From assembly GCA_018195615.1 (NCBI GenBank), contig JAGTPG010000002.1, positions 3,600,501 through 3,664,500 of the forward strand: a DNA stretch of 64,000 bases, read 5' to 3'. Both the position numbers and the translations under genes were made by a program. Source of the DNA: Streptomyces tuirus (GTDB taxonomy: Bacteria; Actinomycetota; Actinomycetes; Streptomycetales; Streptomycetaceae). The notes under the pieces were generated by a model that saw only the letters and a list, made by a program, of their open reading frames with translations, was not told the origin of the DNA and did no database searches. This document shows positions 1 to 8,060 of this stretch, in pieces; the first letter of the stretch is position 1; every line of letters starts with the position of its first letter.

Positions 1-264
1 TGGCAGCCCCGACGGGTGGGAGGCGAATCACGCGGTGCTGGCGCACCTGGCGGAACACCGGGTCGTGTGGCATCCGTGACCCACACCGGCCAACACGCCC
101 CCTCCGCCGGCCGGAGGCCGGTACGCCGCCGGAGGCGGCCGAAATGGCAGCCCCGACGGGTGGGAGGCGAATCACGCGGTGCTGGCGCACCTGGCGGAAC
201 ACCGGGTCGTGTGGCATCCGTGACCCACACCGGCCAACACGCCCCCTCCGCCGGCCGGAGGCCG
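1..264. repeat. Tandem duplication, 144-bp period
   Basis: Bases 1-120 recur essentially unchanged at 145-264, a direct repeat with a 144-bp period that may continue left of the window. Each unit carries an open 25-codon stretch ending in a stop (2-80 and 146-224) followed by a CG-rich spacer. A decayed third trace follows: the TGGCATCCGTGAC motif reappears at 301-313 and a TGGCAGCCGTACC variant at 341. The duplication therefore appears to cover the 3' end of a gene plus the spacer behind it. Confidence 0.85.
2..80 (+). CDS. 3' end of an unidentified gene (partial)
   Basis: The frame starting at base 2 reads 25 codons with G/C-rich third positions and stops with TGA at 78-80. The peptide includes DGWEANHAVLAHLAEHRV and ends VWHP. 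This looks like the C-terminus of a real protein whose body lies left of the window. The same tail is repeated in frame at 146-224, which is probably a non-functional duplicate. No family can be named from so short a piece. Confidence 0.4.
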
Positions 265-445
265 GAATGCCGCCGGAAGGGGGCCGGAAAACGCAGTGTG
301 TGGCATCCGTGACCCGCTCCCGGGCGAACGCCGAGTGGTGTGGCAGCCGTACCACTACGGCGATGCCCACTTGCGCGCCCGCGAGACAATGGACGGTGGC
401 CCACTGCACCGGGAGGGTCAGCGCGACGTACGAGGAGGAGAAGAC

Positions 446-814
446 ATGGCGGAGCCCACGCCGCGTCGGAACGAACCGCGGCTACGCCCCGCGCCCCTGC
501 TCTTCGAGCCCGCGGAGGCGGCCTCCGACCCTGAGCACTTCTTCGACCTCGAGTCGATCGACGATCCACGCGCGCTGCTGGCCCGCGCCACGGAGCTGAC
601 GCAGGCGTTCCGGGCCGCGGCGGACCGGGCGGTGGAGTACCAGGCGATGGCGGCGGCACAGCTGGCCGATCCACGGCGCTTCGACCGGCTGACGGCGGCG
701 GACATCGCCGAGCGGGCCGAGTGGACCGAGGACTACGCCAAGAAGATGGTCGAGTTCGGGCGGGATCTGATGCGCGGCGGCGGCGAGGGCCGGGGGCCTG
801 TCGATCCGCTCTGA
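446..814 (+). CDS. Small hypothetical protein (122 aa)
   Basis: The ATG at 446 is preceded by a strong ribosome site (GAGGAGAAGAC), which decides this start over an upstream in-frame GTG. The N-terminal 40 residues are polar and proline-rich. The rest is predicted to be almost entirely helical with many Ala, Arg and Glu, including DYAKKMVEFGRDLM near the C-terminus. There is no signal peptide, membrane segment or catalytic motif. It stands alone behind the repeated region. The family is not recognised; it looks like a small cytoplasmic actinomycete protein. Confidence 0.7.
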   Translation: MAEPTPRRNEPRLRPAPLLFEPAEAASDPEHFFDLESIDDPRALLARATELTQAFRAAADRAVEYQAMAAAQLADPRRFDRLTAADIAERAEWTEDYAKKMVEFGRDLMRGGGEGRGPVDPL

Positions 815-847
815 GACCGGAGGATCCGGCCGTGTCACCGATCTCCA

Positions 848-859
848 TGGCATATGCCA
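848..859. promoter_or_regulatory. Palindrome TGGCATATGCCA
   Basis: This is a perfect 12-bp palindrome in the 136-bp gap between the 122-aa protein and the next gene. The same palindrome, followed by a similar GCGGGCAA tail, occurs at 14131-14142 upstream of the IclR regulator. It may be an operator of a shared regulator or part of a dispersed repeat. Confidence 0.4.
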
Positions 860-950
860 GGCGGGCAAGATACTCCCTCCCACCCCCGCCTGTCCCGGTT
901 TCCCGCAACCCTCGGGAACCGCACGTTCACAGCCGGTAGATGTGGATGCC

Positions 951-1553
951 ATGAGCAGCTCATGGAACGCCTCCCATGTCACCCCTGACGGAGCCGCCTG
1001 GCTCGCCTCGGCAGGAACGTATCCCCGGAGCACGCTCGCCCTCTGGGAGGAGCGGCCGGACGCACCGGTCGTGCTGCCCTGCGGCTCGGTCTTCGACATC
1101 GTCAGCGCACCGGCGATGTTCGGGCGGCGGATGCTCGACCGCCTGTGGGACGACGGACCCGGCTCGGGCCCGGTCGCGGAGTTCCGGGGCCGGATGCTGC
1201 TGTTCGCCGCGCCGGGCACGGCCCAGCGGTTGCCGGTGTTGCTAGAGTGGGAGGAGTGGGGCACCCACGGCGTCCAGGACACCCCCGGCAGGGACGACCG
1301 GGTCGGCCGCACCACCGCCGTACCGCCGCTCCTGTGCCACGGCACCGGCGACGCGGTGACCGTCCCGCCCCCGGCGGAGAGCACCTGCCCCGCCCGCTGG
1401 CTCGTCGCCCCCGACACCCGTCAGCCCTGGCTGCCGGGGCCCGAGGTACTGCTGTGGGCGGCCGTGCGGGCAGCCCGTTCGGCCGTGCGGATATCGATTT
1501 TTCCTCCCGCCGACCAGGATGCTAAGGTCTACGACGTCAGCAGGCGCCGCTAG
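951..1553 (+). CDS. Primase/polymerase-like protein, conserved hypothetical (200 aa)
   Basis: A conserved Streptomyces protein, often annotated as related to the N-terminal domain of bifunctional DNA primase/polymerases. Recognisable stretches are VTPDGAAWLASA, LPCGSVFDIV, LLFAAPGTAQRLP, LLCHGTGDAVTVP and a final KVYDVSRRR. No metal-binding acidic triad is evident, so enzymatic activity is uncertain. The ATG at 951 is used; a GTG at 942 is in frame, and neither has a clear ribosome site. The stop codon TAG (1551-1553) lies inside the following tRNA gene, so the CDS overlaps the tRNA by 10 bp. Confidence 0.7.
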   Translation: MSSSWNASHVTPDGAAWLASAGTYPRSTLALWEERPDAPVVLPCGSVFDIVSAPAMFGRRMLDRLWDDGPGSGPVAEFRGRMLLFAAPGTAQRLPVLLEWEEWGTHGVQDTPGRDDRVGRTTAVPPLLCHGTGDAVTVPPPAESTCPARWLVAPDTRQPWLPGPEVLLWAAVRAARSAVRISIFPPADQDAKVYDVSRRR

Positions 1554-1617
1554 CTCAGTTGGTTAGAGCAGCTGACTCTTAATCAGCGGGTCCGGGGTTC
1601 GAGTCCCTGGCGGCGCA
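1544..1617 (+). tRNA. tRNA-Lys (anticodon CUU)
   Basis: A 74-nt cloverleaf. The acceptor GCGCCGC pairs with GCGGCGC, followed by discriminator A. The anticodon stem GCTGA/TCAGC closes the loop CTCTTAA, with anticodon CTT reading AAG. The GGTTCGA T-loop is intact. CCA is not encoded. Identical copies lie at 15131 and 20972. The 14 bases upstream (TACGACGTCAGCAG) are also shared with the third copy. Confidence 0.98.
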
Positions 1618-1627
1618 CAGACAGCAG

Positions 1628-1655
1628 AGGCCTCTCGCGTAAGCGAGGGGCCTTT
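1628..1655 (+). terminator. Terminator after tRNA-Lys 1
   Basis: AGGCCTCTCGC, loop GTAA, GCGAGGGGCCTTT. This is a GC-rich hairpin ending in a short T stretch directly behind the tRNA. It also lies just beyond the end of the convergent metallopeptidase gene and may serve both. Confidence 0.8.
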
Positions 1656-1673
1656 GGCGTGCCGGCGACGCGC

Positions 1674-2939
1674 TCAGCTCCCGACCGTGATCCTCACCGT
1701 CCACGCTCCCGAAGCCGTGCGCCCCTCCACCTCCACCCGCACCCCCTCCCCCGGCACCGTGAAGCTCTCCCCGGCACCGATCGGCGCGTCCGCGAGGGGC
1801 GGATAGACCGAGTCCTCCCAGCAGGCCTCGGTGCGCGGATGGGCGTCGATCACCTCGATGGGCCCGCCGCCGGACTGGGCCTCGCCCCGCACCCTGTACA
1901 CCAGCACCCCCTGCCGGCAGGCCCGCAGGTCGTTGCCCACCGGCCCGCGCGCCTCGAAGGCGAGCACGCTGTCGCGGCCCGTGCGCACCACCGCGAGCTT
2001 GGTGCCCCGTCCCAGCCCGAAGGCCGGCGCCCCGGCGGCACCCGCCACGGCCACCCCGGGCCCCGCGGCCAGCGGCTCCAGGGTCAGCCGGGCGGGCTTG
2101 GCGTCCTGGACGCACCGCACCTGCCGCTGGTCCAGCCAGCCCAGCTTCCACTTGTGCCAGCCGAACAGGTCGGGGGCCAGTCCGAACTGGCTGCCCATCA
2201 GGTCCCAGTCACCGACGTGCGTGTCCCAGTCACCCTTGCCGTCGACGGGCCGGTGATAGAGGTCGGGCAGGTCGAAGACGTGCCCGGTCTCATGGGCGAG
2301 GACGAGCCGGTCCGGCGGATGCTGTTCGAACACGGTGACGACCCGGCGCAGGTCGGTGCCGTCGGCCCGCATCGGCGAGGTGAGGTTGACCACCTTGGTC
2401 GCGTCGGAGTCCACACCGGGTGCGTCCGGGTCGGCGACGAAGTACACGACGTCGTAGCGCGAGAAGTCGACCTGCCCATCGGCCGCGGCGAGGGCGTCCC
2501 GCAGGTAGGCGGCGCGGTGGGTGGCGCTCCAGTCGCGCTGTATGTCGTACGCGGTGGACGGCTGCGGCATCTGGATCCAGTGGCGCAGCGGGTGCGGACG
2601 CAGGGTGAAACGGCCGTAGGAGGCGCGTTCGAAGAAGCGGGTGGTGGCCGGGAAGTGGTCGGCGGTCAACTCCTGCGGCGTCGTCAGCGGGTGGGCGTCC
2701 GGGAAGGCCAGGAAGACCATGACCGCGTCGAGGGCCCGGGCCGGGCGGGGGTAGGCGGCGTTCCAGGTGTCCAGGCCCTCCGAGTGGTGGGCGTCGGTGC
2801 GGGTCAGGGCGCAGGGCTCGGCCGAGTCGGGCTCGGCGGACGAGGGGCCGGTGCCGAGGGAGGTCGCGGCGAGCGCCGACATGGTGGTGAACACGGCCGC
2901 GGTGCTGCGCAGTCGGGCGCGCGGGAACTGACGCGGCAC
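1674..2939 (-). CDS. Secreted M6-type zinc metallopeptidase
   Basis: A 421-aa exported protease. The GTG start at 2939 is chosen because GGAGG sits 5 nt upstream; a longer open frame to 3161 has no such support. The N-terminus is a signal peptide (Arg-rich, then a hydrophobic stretch ending ATSLGTGPSSA). The zinc motif HETGHVFDLPD is at about residues 216-226, where the two His and the downstream Asp match the M6/immune-inhibitor-A style site. It is followed by WDLMGSQFGL and FGWHKWKLGW, typical of M6-like enzymes. The C-terminal part is beta-rich and probably a binding module. It is transcribed toward the tRNA and divergently from cdgA. The substrate is unknown. Confidence 0.85.
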   Translation of the reverse strand: MPRQFPRARLRSTAAVFTTMSALAATSLGTGPSSAEPDSAEPCALTRTDAHHSEGLDTWNAAYPRPARALDAVMVFLAFPDAHPLTTPQELTADHFPATTRFFERASYGRFTLRPHPLRHWIQMPQPSTAYDIQRDWSATHRAAYLRDALAAADGQVDFSRYDVVYFVADPDAPGVDSDATKVVNLTSPMRADGTDLRRVVTVFEQHPPDRLVLAHETGHVFDLPDLYHRPVDGKGDWDTHVGDWDLMGSQFGLAPDLFGWHKWKLGWLDQRQVRCVQDAKPARLTLEPLAAGPGVAVAGAAGAPAFGLGRGTKLAVVRTGRDSVLAFEARGPVGNDLRACRQGVLVYRVRGEAQSGGGPIEVIDAHPRTEACWEDSVYPPLADAPIGAGESFTVPGEGVRVEVEGRTASGAWTVRITVGS

Positions 2940-2991
2940 GGACACCTCCGGGTACGGTTCGCGGGACACCGCACCCAGCCTGTGACGATTT

Positions 2992-3001
2992 GTAGTACTA
3001 C
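2992..3001. promoter_or_regulatory. Divergent promoter region with GTAGTACTAC palindrome
   Basis: The 322-bp gap between the metallopeptidase (leftward) and cdgA (rightward) must hold both promoters. A 10-bp perfect palindrome lies at 2992-3001. cdgA of S. coelicolor is a known BldD target, but I could not find a convincing BldD consensus here. Nothing else is evident in the gap. Confidence 0.3.
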
Positions 3002-3261
3002 GCCCTGTTTGCCTGCACCAGTCGGGTGAAGGAGCCGAAAGAACACGGAAGCCCGCCCCCCGGAACCACTCACGGAACGTCACAACTGGTCGGGGGCCTG
3101 AAGAAGCCGTCCAGGCGTGAGCAGAAACGATCTGGCAGAAGCGCGGACTGGCCGGGAACACTGGACACCGGCTGGAAGGCCCTGGGGCCAGCCTCTATGA
3201 TCGGCACACTTTCCTGACCTTTCCTGCACGGACAGAGATCGAATACATGCGGGAGCGAGCG

Positions 3262-5112
3262 GTGAGCGGAACCTTCGAAGGGCCGGCGCCCGCGGCAGAC
3301 CTCGACCGGCCGGTCGTCACAGAGAGTGAGATCGACACGTCTCCCCGTACCGAGCCCCCGTCGCGTCCGCCGTACCGCTCCGTCTTCACGGCCGCTCCGC
3401 TCGCCATGGCCGTCGTCGACCGCGAGGGCCTGGTCGTCAGCGCCAACGACGCGCTCGCCACGCTGCTCGGCACCTCCCCCGACGAGCTGGCCGGGGCCGT
3501 CGCCGCCGACATGGTCGACCTCGCCTCCGACGCCCGCACCTGGCACGCCTACGGCGAGGTGCTGCGCGGCCGGCAGTCCCGGCTGCGCTGCACGCGCCGC
3601 CTCAAGCACCCCGACGGGCACTCGCTGTGGGTGCAGGTGACGGTCGCCCCGCTGCCCGCCGAGGACCGGGGCGTGCTGCTGTCAGTCGCCGATATCAGCG
3701 GCCGCCGCGAACTGCAGGCCCGGCTGCGGCACTTGCAGATGCACGACCCGGTGACCCGGCTGCCCAACCGCACCCTGTTCTTCGAACGCCTGTCCGCCGC
3801 ACTGGAGGCGGAGTCCTACGAGGAGAGCGGCACCGGCCGGATCGGGCTGTGCTATCTGGACCTGGACGGCTTCAAGGCCATCAACGACACCCTCGGCCAC
3901 CGGGTGGGCGACCGGCTGCTGGCCGCCGTCGCCGAGCGCCTCACGCGCTGCGCGGACGAATCCGGGTACTCCCGCACCAGCACCCCGCTGGTGGCCCGGC
4001 TCGGCGGGGACGAGTTCGCGATGCTCGTCGAGGACTCCACGGGCACCGAACAGCTGGCCGAGCTCGCCGAATCGGTGCTGGAGGCGATCCAGGACCCGTT
4101 CGACATCTCCGGCCAGCGGCTTTCGGTCTCGGCGTCGATCGGCGTGGTGGAGCGGCACGCGGCCGGCACCACCCCGACGGCGCTCATGCAGGCCGCCGAC
4201 ACGACCCTCTACTGGGCGAAGGCCGACGGCAAGTCCCGCTGGACGCTCTTCGACCCGGAGCGCAACGCCCACCGCATGACCCGCCAGGCCCTCGCCTCCA
4301 CGCTCCGGCCGGCCATCGACCGGGGCGAGTTCCAGCTGGAGTACCAGCCGCTGGTGGGCATGGAGGACGACCGGCTGCACGGGGTCGAGGCGCTCATCCG
4401 CTGGAATCATCCGCAGTTCGGCGTACTGACGCCGAATCGGTTCATCGGACTTGCCGAAGAGGACGGTTCGATCGTTCCGCTGGGCCGCTGGGTGCTGCGC
4501 ACGGCCTGCCGGCAGGCCCGCCGCTGGCAGCTCGACCACCCGGAAGAGCCGCCGATCTTCGTCAGCGTCAATGTGGCGGTCCGGCAGGTGTGGGACTCCG
4601 ACCTGGTGGCGGACGTGGCCGAGACGCTCGCGGAGACGGGCCTGGCACCGGGCCTGCTCCAGCTGGAACTCACCGAGTCGGCGGTGATGGGCTCGGCGGG
4701 CCGGCCGCTGCAGGCCCTGAAGGCGCTGAGCGACATGGGCGTCCGCATCGCCATCGACGACTTCGGCACGGGCTACTCGAACCTGGCCTATCTGAGCCGC
4801 CTGCCGGTGTCCGTCCTGAAGCTGGACGGCTCCTTCGTGCGGGGTTTCCAGTACGACGACCGGGACACGGCCGCCCGCCCGAACCCCGCCGACGAGGTCG
4901 TGGTCGAGGCGATGATCCAGCTCGCCCACCGGCTCGGGCTGACCGTCACCGCCGAGTGCGTGGAGACCTCTGCGCAGGCGACCCGGCTGCGGCGCATCGG
5001 CTGCGACACCGGACAGGGCTGGCTCTACTCCCGTCCGGTGTCGCCGGACCGTATCTCCGAGCTGCTGGGCACGCCGGACGTTCAGGCCGAGGCAGGCGTG
5101 GGCAACCCGTAG
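3262..5112 (+). CDS. cdgA: PAS-GGDEF-EAL cyclic-di-GMP enzyme CdgA
   Basis: A cytoplasmic protein of 616 aa that makes and/or degrades the second messenger cyclic-di-GMP, which controls BldD and Streptomyces development. The PAS domain covers about residues 40-155. The GGDEF domain has an intact RLGGDEF motif near residue 248. The EAL domain has EALIRW near residue 376, DDFGTGYS and a CDTGQGWLYSRPVS ending. Both catalytic signatures look complete, so it may be bifunctional. The GTG at 3262 has GGGAG 6 nt upstream; an ATG at 3247 is the alternative. The architecture and the order of genes to the right match cdgA (SCO2817) of S. coelicolor. Its end overlaps the convergent flavin oxidoreductase gene by 31 bp. 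Confidence 0.88.
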   Translation: MSGTFEGPAPAADLDRPVVTESEIDTSPRTEPPSRPPYRSVFTAAPLAMAVVDREGLVVSANDALATLLGTSPDELAGAVAADMVDLASDARTWHAYGEVLRGRQSRLRCTRRLKHPDGHSLWVQVTVAPLPAEDRGVLLSVADISGRRELQARLRHLQMHDPVTRLPNRTLFFERLSAALEAESYEESGTGRIGLCYLDLDGFKAINDTLGHRVGDRLLAAVAERLTRCADESGYSRTSTPLVARLGGDEFAMLVEDSTGTEQLAELAESVLEAIQDPFDISGQRLSVSASIGVVERHAAGTTPTALMQAADTTLYWAKADGKSRWTLFDPERNAHRMTRQALASTLRPAIDRGEFQLEYQPLVGMEDDRLHGVEALIRWNHPQFGVLTPNRFIGLAEEDGSIVPLGRWVLRTACRQARRWQLDHPEEPPIFVSVNVAVRQVWDSDLVADVAETLAETGLAPGLLQLELTESAVMGSAGRPLQALKALSDMGVRIAIDDFGTGYSNLAYLSRLPVSVLKLDGSFVRGFQYDDRDTAARPNPADEVVVEAMIQLAHRLGLTVTAECVETSAQATRLRRIGCDTGQGWLYSRPVSPDRISELLGTPDVQAEAGVGNP

Positions 5113-6179
5113 GCGTCGGCGATCAGTTCGTAGGAGCGCACGCGGACGTCGCCGCCGTGCGCGTTGGCCGTGATCATCAGCTCGTCGGCGCCGGTGCGCT
5201 TGGCGAGGTCGTCCAGGCCGGAGCGGACCTCGTCCGGGGTGCCGTGGATGACGTTGGCGTTCCAGGAGTCGACGAACTCGCGCTCCATGGGGCTGAACTC
5301 GTAGGCCTCCGCCTCCTCCGGGCTGGGCACCAGGCCGGGGCGTCCGGTGCGCAGCCGGACCATGCTCAGGGCGGCGGCGAGCACCTGGCGGCGGGCCTCC
5401 CGCTCCTCGTCGGCGGCGAGGGCGGAGACGCCGATGAGGGCGTACGGCTCGTCGAGCACGGCGGACGGCTGGAAGGACTCCCGGTACAGGTCCAGGGCCG
5501 GGACGGTGTTCTGCGCCGAGAAGTGGTGGGCGAAGGCGAAGGGCAGGCCGAGGACGCCGGCCAGCCGGGCACTGAAGCCGGAGGATCCGAGCAGCCAGAC
5601 CGGCGGGCGGTGCGGGGACTGGACACCGCCGGGGCTGGTGGCCTGGACCGGTCCCGGTACGGCGTGGATCCGGCGGTAGGGATGCCCGTCGGGGAAGTCG
5701 TCGTCGAGGAACCGGGTCAGTTCGGCGAGTTGCTGGGGGAAGTCGTCGGCGCCCTCGTTCAGCCGGTCGGTGCGGCGCAGGGCGGCGGCCGTGGCACCGT
5801 CCGTTCCCGGCGCGCGGCCGAGGCCGAGGTCGACCCGGCCCGGGGCCATGGCCTCCAGCGTCCCGAACTGCTCGGCGATCACGAGCGGGGCGTGGTTGGG
5901 CAGCATCACACCGCCCGAGCCGAGGCGGATGCGGTCGGTGTGGGCGGCGAGGTGGGCCAGGATCACGGCCGGGGACGAGGAGGCCACGCCCGGCATGGAG
6001 TGGTGCTCGGCGACCCAGTAGCGGTGGAAGCCGCGGGCCTCGGCGAGGCGGGCCAGGTCGACGCTGGTGCGCAGCGCGTCGGAGGCGGTGCGGCCGGCCC
6101 CCACGGTGACCAGGTCCAGTACGGACAGGGGGACGGGGGCGCTGCCCTGTGCTGCGCCGCGTATCTCGTCTGCCGCCAC
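5082..6179 (-). CDS. LLM-class flavin-dependent oxidoreductase (MsnO8-like)
   Basis: A 365-aa luciferase-like monooxygenase of the type that uses reduced flavin. Recognisable segments are LSVLDLVTVGAG, YWVAEHHSMPGVASSSP, IRLGSGGVMLPNHAPLVIAEQF and VDLGLGRAPGTDG, all diagnostic of this subgroup. The GTG start at 6179 has GGAGG about 9 nt upstream. No signal peptide; cytoplasmic. It converges on cdgA and their 3' ends overlap. It is separated from the upstream isomerase genes by a strong hairpin, so it is probably its own transcription unit. The substrate is unknown. Confidence 0.88.
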   Translation of the reverse strand: MAADEIRGAAQGSAPVPLSVLDLVTVGAGRTASDALRTSVDLARLAEARGFHRYWVAEHHSMPGVASSSPAVILAHLAAHTDRIRLGSGGVMLPNHAPLVIAEQFGTLEAMAPGRVDLGLGRAPGTDGATAAALRRTDRLNEGADDFPQQLAELTRFLDDDFPDGHPYRRIHAVPGPVQATSPGGVQSPHRPPVWLLGSSGFSARLAGVLGLPFAFAHHFSAQNTVPALDLYRESFQPSAVLDEPYALIGVSALAADEEREARRQVLAAALSMVRLRTGRPGLVPSPEEAEAYEFSPMEREFVDSWNANVIHGTPDEVRSGLDDLAKRTGADELMITANAHGGDVRVRSYELIADAYGLPTPASA

Positions 6180-6266
6180 GGTGGGGTGCCTCCTGCTGTG
6201 GGCCGTGTGCTGTCGTTCCGGCCTTAACAGGGGACTGTCTCCGGTTATTCCCGGCCGCTCCGGCCG

Positions 6267-6325
6267 GTGAGACCACGGCGGGGTGGGACGCGCTGTGTCG
6301 TCCCACCCCGGCTGTGCGGTCTCAC
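6267..6325 (-). terminator. Long hairpin after the isomerase pair
   Basis: A 12-bp perfect stem (6279-6290 with 6299-6310, 8-nt loop) sits inside an outer stem GTGAGACC/GGTCTCAC (6267-6274 with 6318-6325). The outer arm covers the stop codon of the leftward isomerase gene. It probably terminates the isomerase operon before the flavin oxidoreductase gene. Confidence 0.75.
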
Positions 6326-7053
6326 ACCTGGACGATCGGCTCCCGCGTGAACAGGGCGCCCAGCTCCGGCGCGTTCACCCGTCGGTCCGCCAGACGGAGG
6401 GCCTCCCAGACCGTGACCTGGTTGGCGGTGAGGATCGGCTTGCCGAGTTCCTTCTCCAGGGCGGGGATGTGGGCCGCCGTGTGCAGGGCCGTGTCGGGGA
6501 GGAGCAGGGCCTCGGCGTCGGGGTGGTCGGAGTTCTGGGCGAGCGCGAGGAGTTCCGCCTCGCCCCAGGTGCCCACCTCCGCGGCCGTGATGATGCCGGA
6601 GCTGTTGACCGAGACGACCTCCACGCCGTCCGACCGCAGGAACTCGGCGAAGAGCCGCGCCACGTCGTCGGGGTACGTCGCGCCGATCGCCACCCGGCGC
6701 GCCCCGAGCTCCCGTACGGCGTGCACGAACGCGAAGGACGTCGAGGAGGCGGGCATGCCGGCCGTCTGCGCCAGCGCGCGGACCTGCTCCTGCGCGCCCT
6801 CCCAGCCGTACACGAAGCTGCCGCTCGTGCAGGCCCACACCACGGCCTCCGCACCGGCGTGCCGCAGCTCCTGGACGCCCGCCGCCAGCCGCCCGGCGGA
6901 GCCCATCTCGAGCAGCGCGTCCACCCGGTGCGCGTCCTCGCCGATGTCGGTGTGCACCAGGTCCACCCGGATGTCACTGCCGAGCAACTGCTCGATGCGC
7001 GGATAGTCGTCCTCGGCGGAGTGGCCCGGGTAGAGAAATCCCAGTGCTGTCAT
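6322..7053 (-). CDS. Maleate isomerase / Asp-Glu racemase superfamily protein, copy 2
   Basis: A 243-aa cytoplasmic enzyme of the maleate cis-trans isomerase / arylmalonate decarboxylase branch of the Asp/Glu racemase superfamily. The first catalytic cysteine is in VVWACTSGSFVYG. The second half has TANQVTVWEALRL, characteristic of this branch, but the second cysteine position reads LLLPDTALHT, so the usual Cys pair seems incomplete. It lies 34 bp after a second family member on the same strand and is probably co-transcribed. EutA of ectoine-utilisation operons belongs to this superfamily, which fits the ehu-type transporter nearby. The substrate is not determined. Confidence 0.82.
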   Translation of the reverse strand: MTALGFLYPGHSAEDDYPRIEQLLGSDIRVDLVHTDIGEDAHRVDALLEMGSAGRLAAGVQELRHAGAEAVVWACTSGSFVYGWEGAQEQVRALAQTAGMPASSTSFAFVHAVRELGARRVAIGATYPDDVARLFAEFLRSDGVEVVSVNSSGIITAAEVGTWGEAELLALAQNSDHPDAEALLLPDTALHTAAHIPALEKELGKPILTANQVTVWEALRLADRRVNAPELGALFTREPIVQV

Positions 7054-7087
7054 GTCCAGCCTTCCTGCTGCTGCTCTTCTTCCGGCA

Positions 7088-7864
7088 CTACGGGACCGGG
7101 GTCCACCCCGGCGGTACGAGACCGGCCCGCGCCTCCGGATTGATCAGCGCTTGGTACGGTCCCACCGGACGGGTACCCAGTCGGCGCAGCGCCGCCCACA
7201 TCGTCACTTGGTTGGCCGAGATCACCGGGATCCGCAGCTCGGCCTCCAGCTGCGGGATGACGTCGTAAGTGGGCAGGTTGGTGCAGCTGATGAACAGGGC
7301 GTCGGCGTCACCGCGCACGGCCTGCCGCGCCATGTCCACCACCTCCCGGTAGGGCACCTTCCAGATGTGCCGGGTCAGCCCCATGAAGGCGCACCCGGAG
7401 ATCGTGACGCCCGCCTGGGCGACGTAGGCCTCCAGCGACCGCGTGACCGACACCGTGTACGGCGTCACCAGCGCCACCCGCCGGACGTCCAGCTCCACCA
7501 GGGCCTCCAGCAGCGCCCCCGAGGTGGTGATCGCCGGCACGGCACCGGCCCGGCTCATCGCCTCGCACATCGCGCGTTCGCCCATGACGCCGCCGACGAA
7601 GCTGCCCGACGTACAGGCGTAGGCAACGACCTCGGGTGCGATGGCGTTGAGCGTGCGGACCGCCTCGCTCAGCGTCTCGTGCTCGCTGACCAGGCGGGCC
7701 AGGTCGAGACTGACCTCGACCGGCACATAGGGCGTTCGTGTCATATGCAGGGATATCTCGTCCGGCACCCAGCGCCAGAGCTCGCGGTCGAGCGCGAAGT
7801 CGAAGGGGGCGACAACGCCGATCCCGCGCTGCGGGTTGGGTCCGCCGAGAAATGAGACGTCCAT
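7088..7864 (-). CDS. Maleate isomerase / Asp-Glu racemase superfamily protein, copy 1
   Basis: A 258-aa paralogue of the next gene. The first cysteine is in VVAYACTSGSFVGG and a second in ADALFISCTNLPTYDV, so both catalytic positions of the superfamily are present, unlike in copy 2. ISANQVTMWAALRRLG closes the fold. The ATG at 7864 (MDVSFLGGPNPQRG) is the likely start; an upstream extension to 7891 is possible. It is the first gene of a leftward pair, divergent from the hydroxyacid dehydrogenase across a 196-bp promoter region. Confidence 0.83.
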   Translation of the reverse strand: MDVSFLGGPNPQRGIGVVAPFDFALDRELWRWVPDEISLHMTRTPYVPVEVSLDLARLVSEHETLSEAVRTLNAIAPEVVAYACTSGSFVGGVMGERAMCEAMSRAGAVPAITTSGALLEALVELDVRRVALVTPYTVSVTRSLEAYVAQAGVTISGCAFMGLTRHIWKVPYREVVDMARQAVRGDADALFISCTNLPTYDVIPQLEAELRIPVISANQVTMWAALRRLGTRPVGPYQALINPEARAGLVPPGWTPVP

Positions 7865-7920
7865 GCAGGGCACCGGCCTCACGCTGGGCAACTGGTGTGC
7901 GACGGATCGTGGGAACGCCC

Positions 7921-7987
7921 GTGTTGACGACGGTAGGTTCGGGTGCGAGCGTGGTCAATCCGCCCGCATATTTCCCTGGTCAACACC
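7921..7987. promoter_or_regulatory. Candidate operator in divergent catabolic promoter
   Basis: Between the isomerase (leftward) and hydroxyacid dehydrogenase (rightward) genes, GTGTTGAC at 7921-7928 is mirrored by GTCAACAC around 7979-7986. TGGTCAA is repeated at 7952 and 7977. This is a plausible site for the IclR regulator encoded downstream, but no match to a known consensus is claimed. Confidence 0.3.
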
Positions 7988-8060
7988 GCGTTAACTTGTC
8001 GTCACCGGCAGCCTCCCAAGGCCGGCCGGCCCCGCCGTACGGCTGGAGAAACGGCTGCTC

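Noticed and set aside
1..264. CRISPR repeat-spacer structure
   Set aside because: Only two 144-bp units that are the same throughout; it is a tandem duplication.
16..312. 98-codon frame across the tandem repeat
   Set aside because: Repeats the low-complexity translation of the duplicated unit; the frame ending at 80 is more protein-like and this one has no ribosome site.
2940..3261. BldD operator before cdgA
   Set aside because: Expected from S. coelicolor, but no stretch fits the published consensus well enough to report.
3682..6306. Very long minus-strand open frame (874 codons) opposite cdgA and into the LLM gene
   Set aside because: Arg/Pro/Gly-rich antisense frame of a high-GC gene with no family resemblance; cdgA on the other strand has complete domains.
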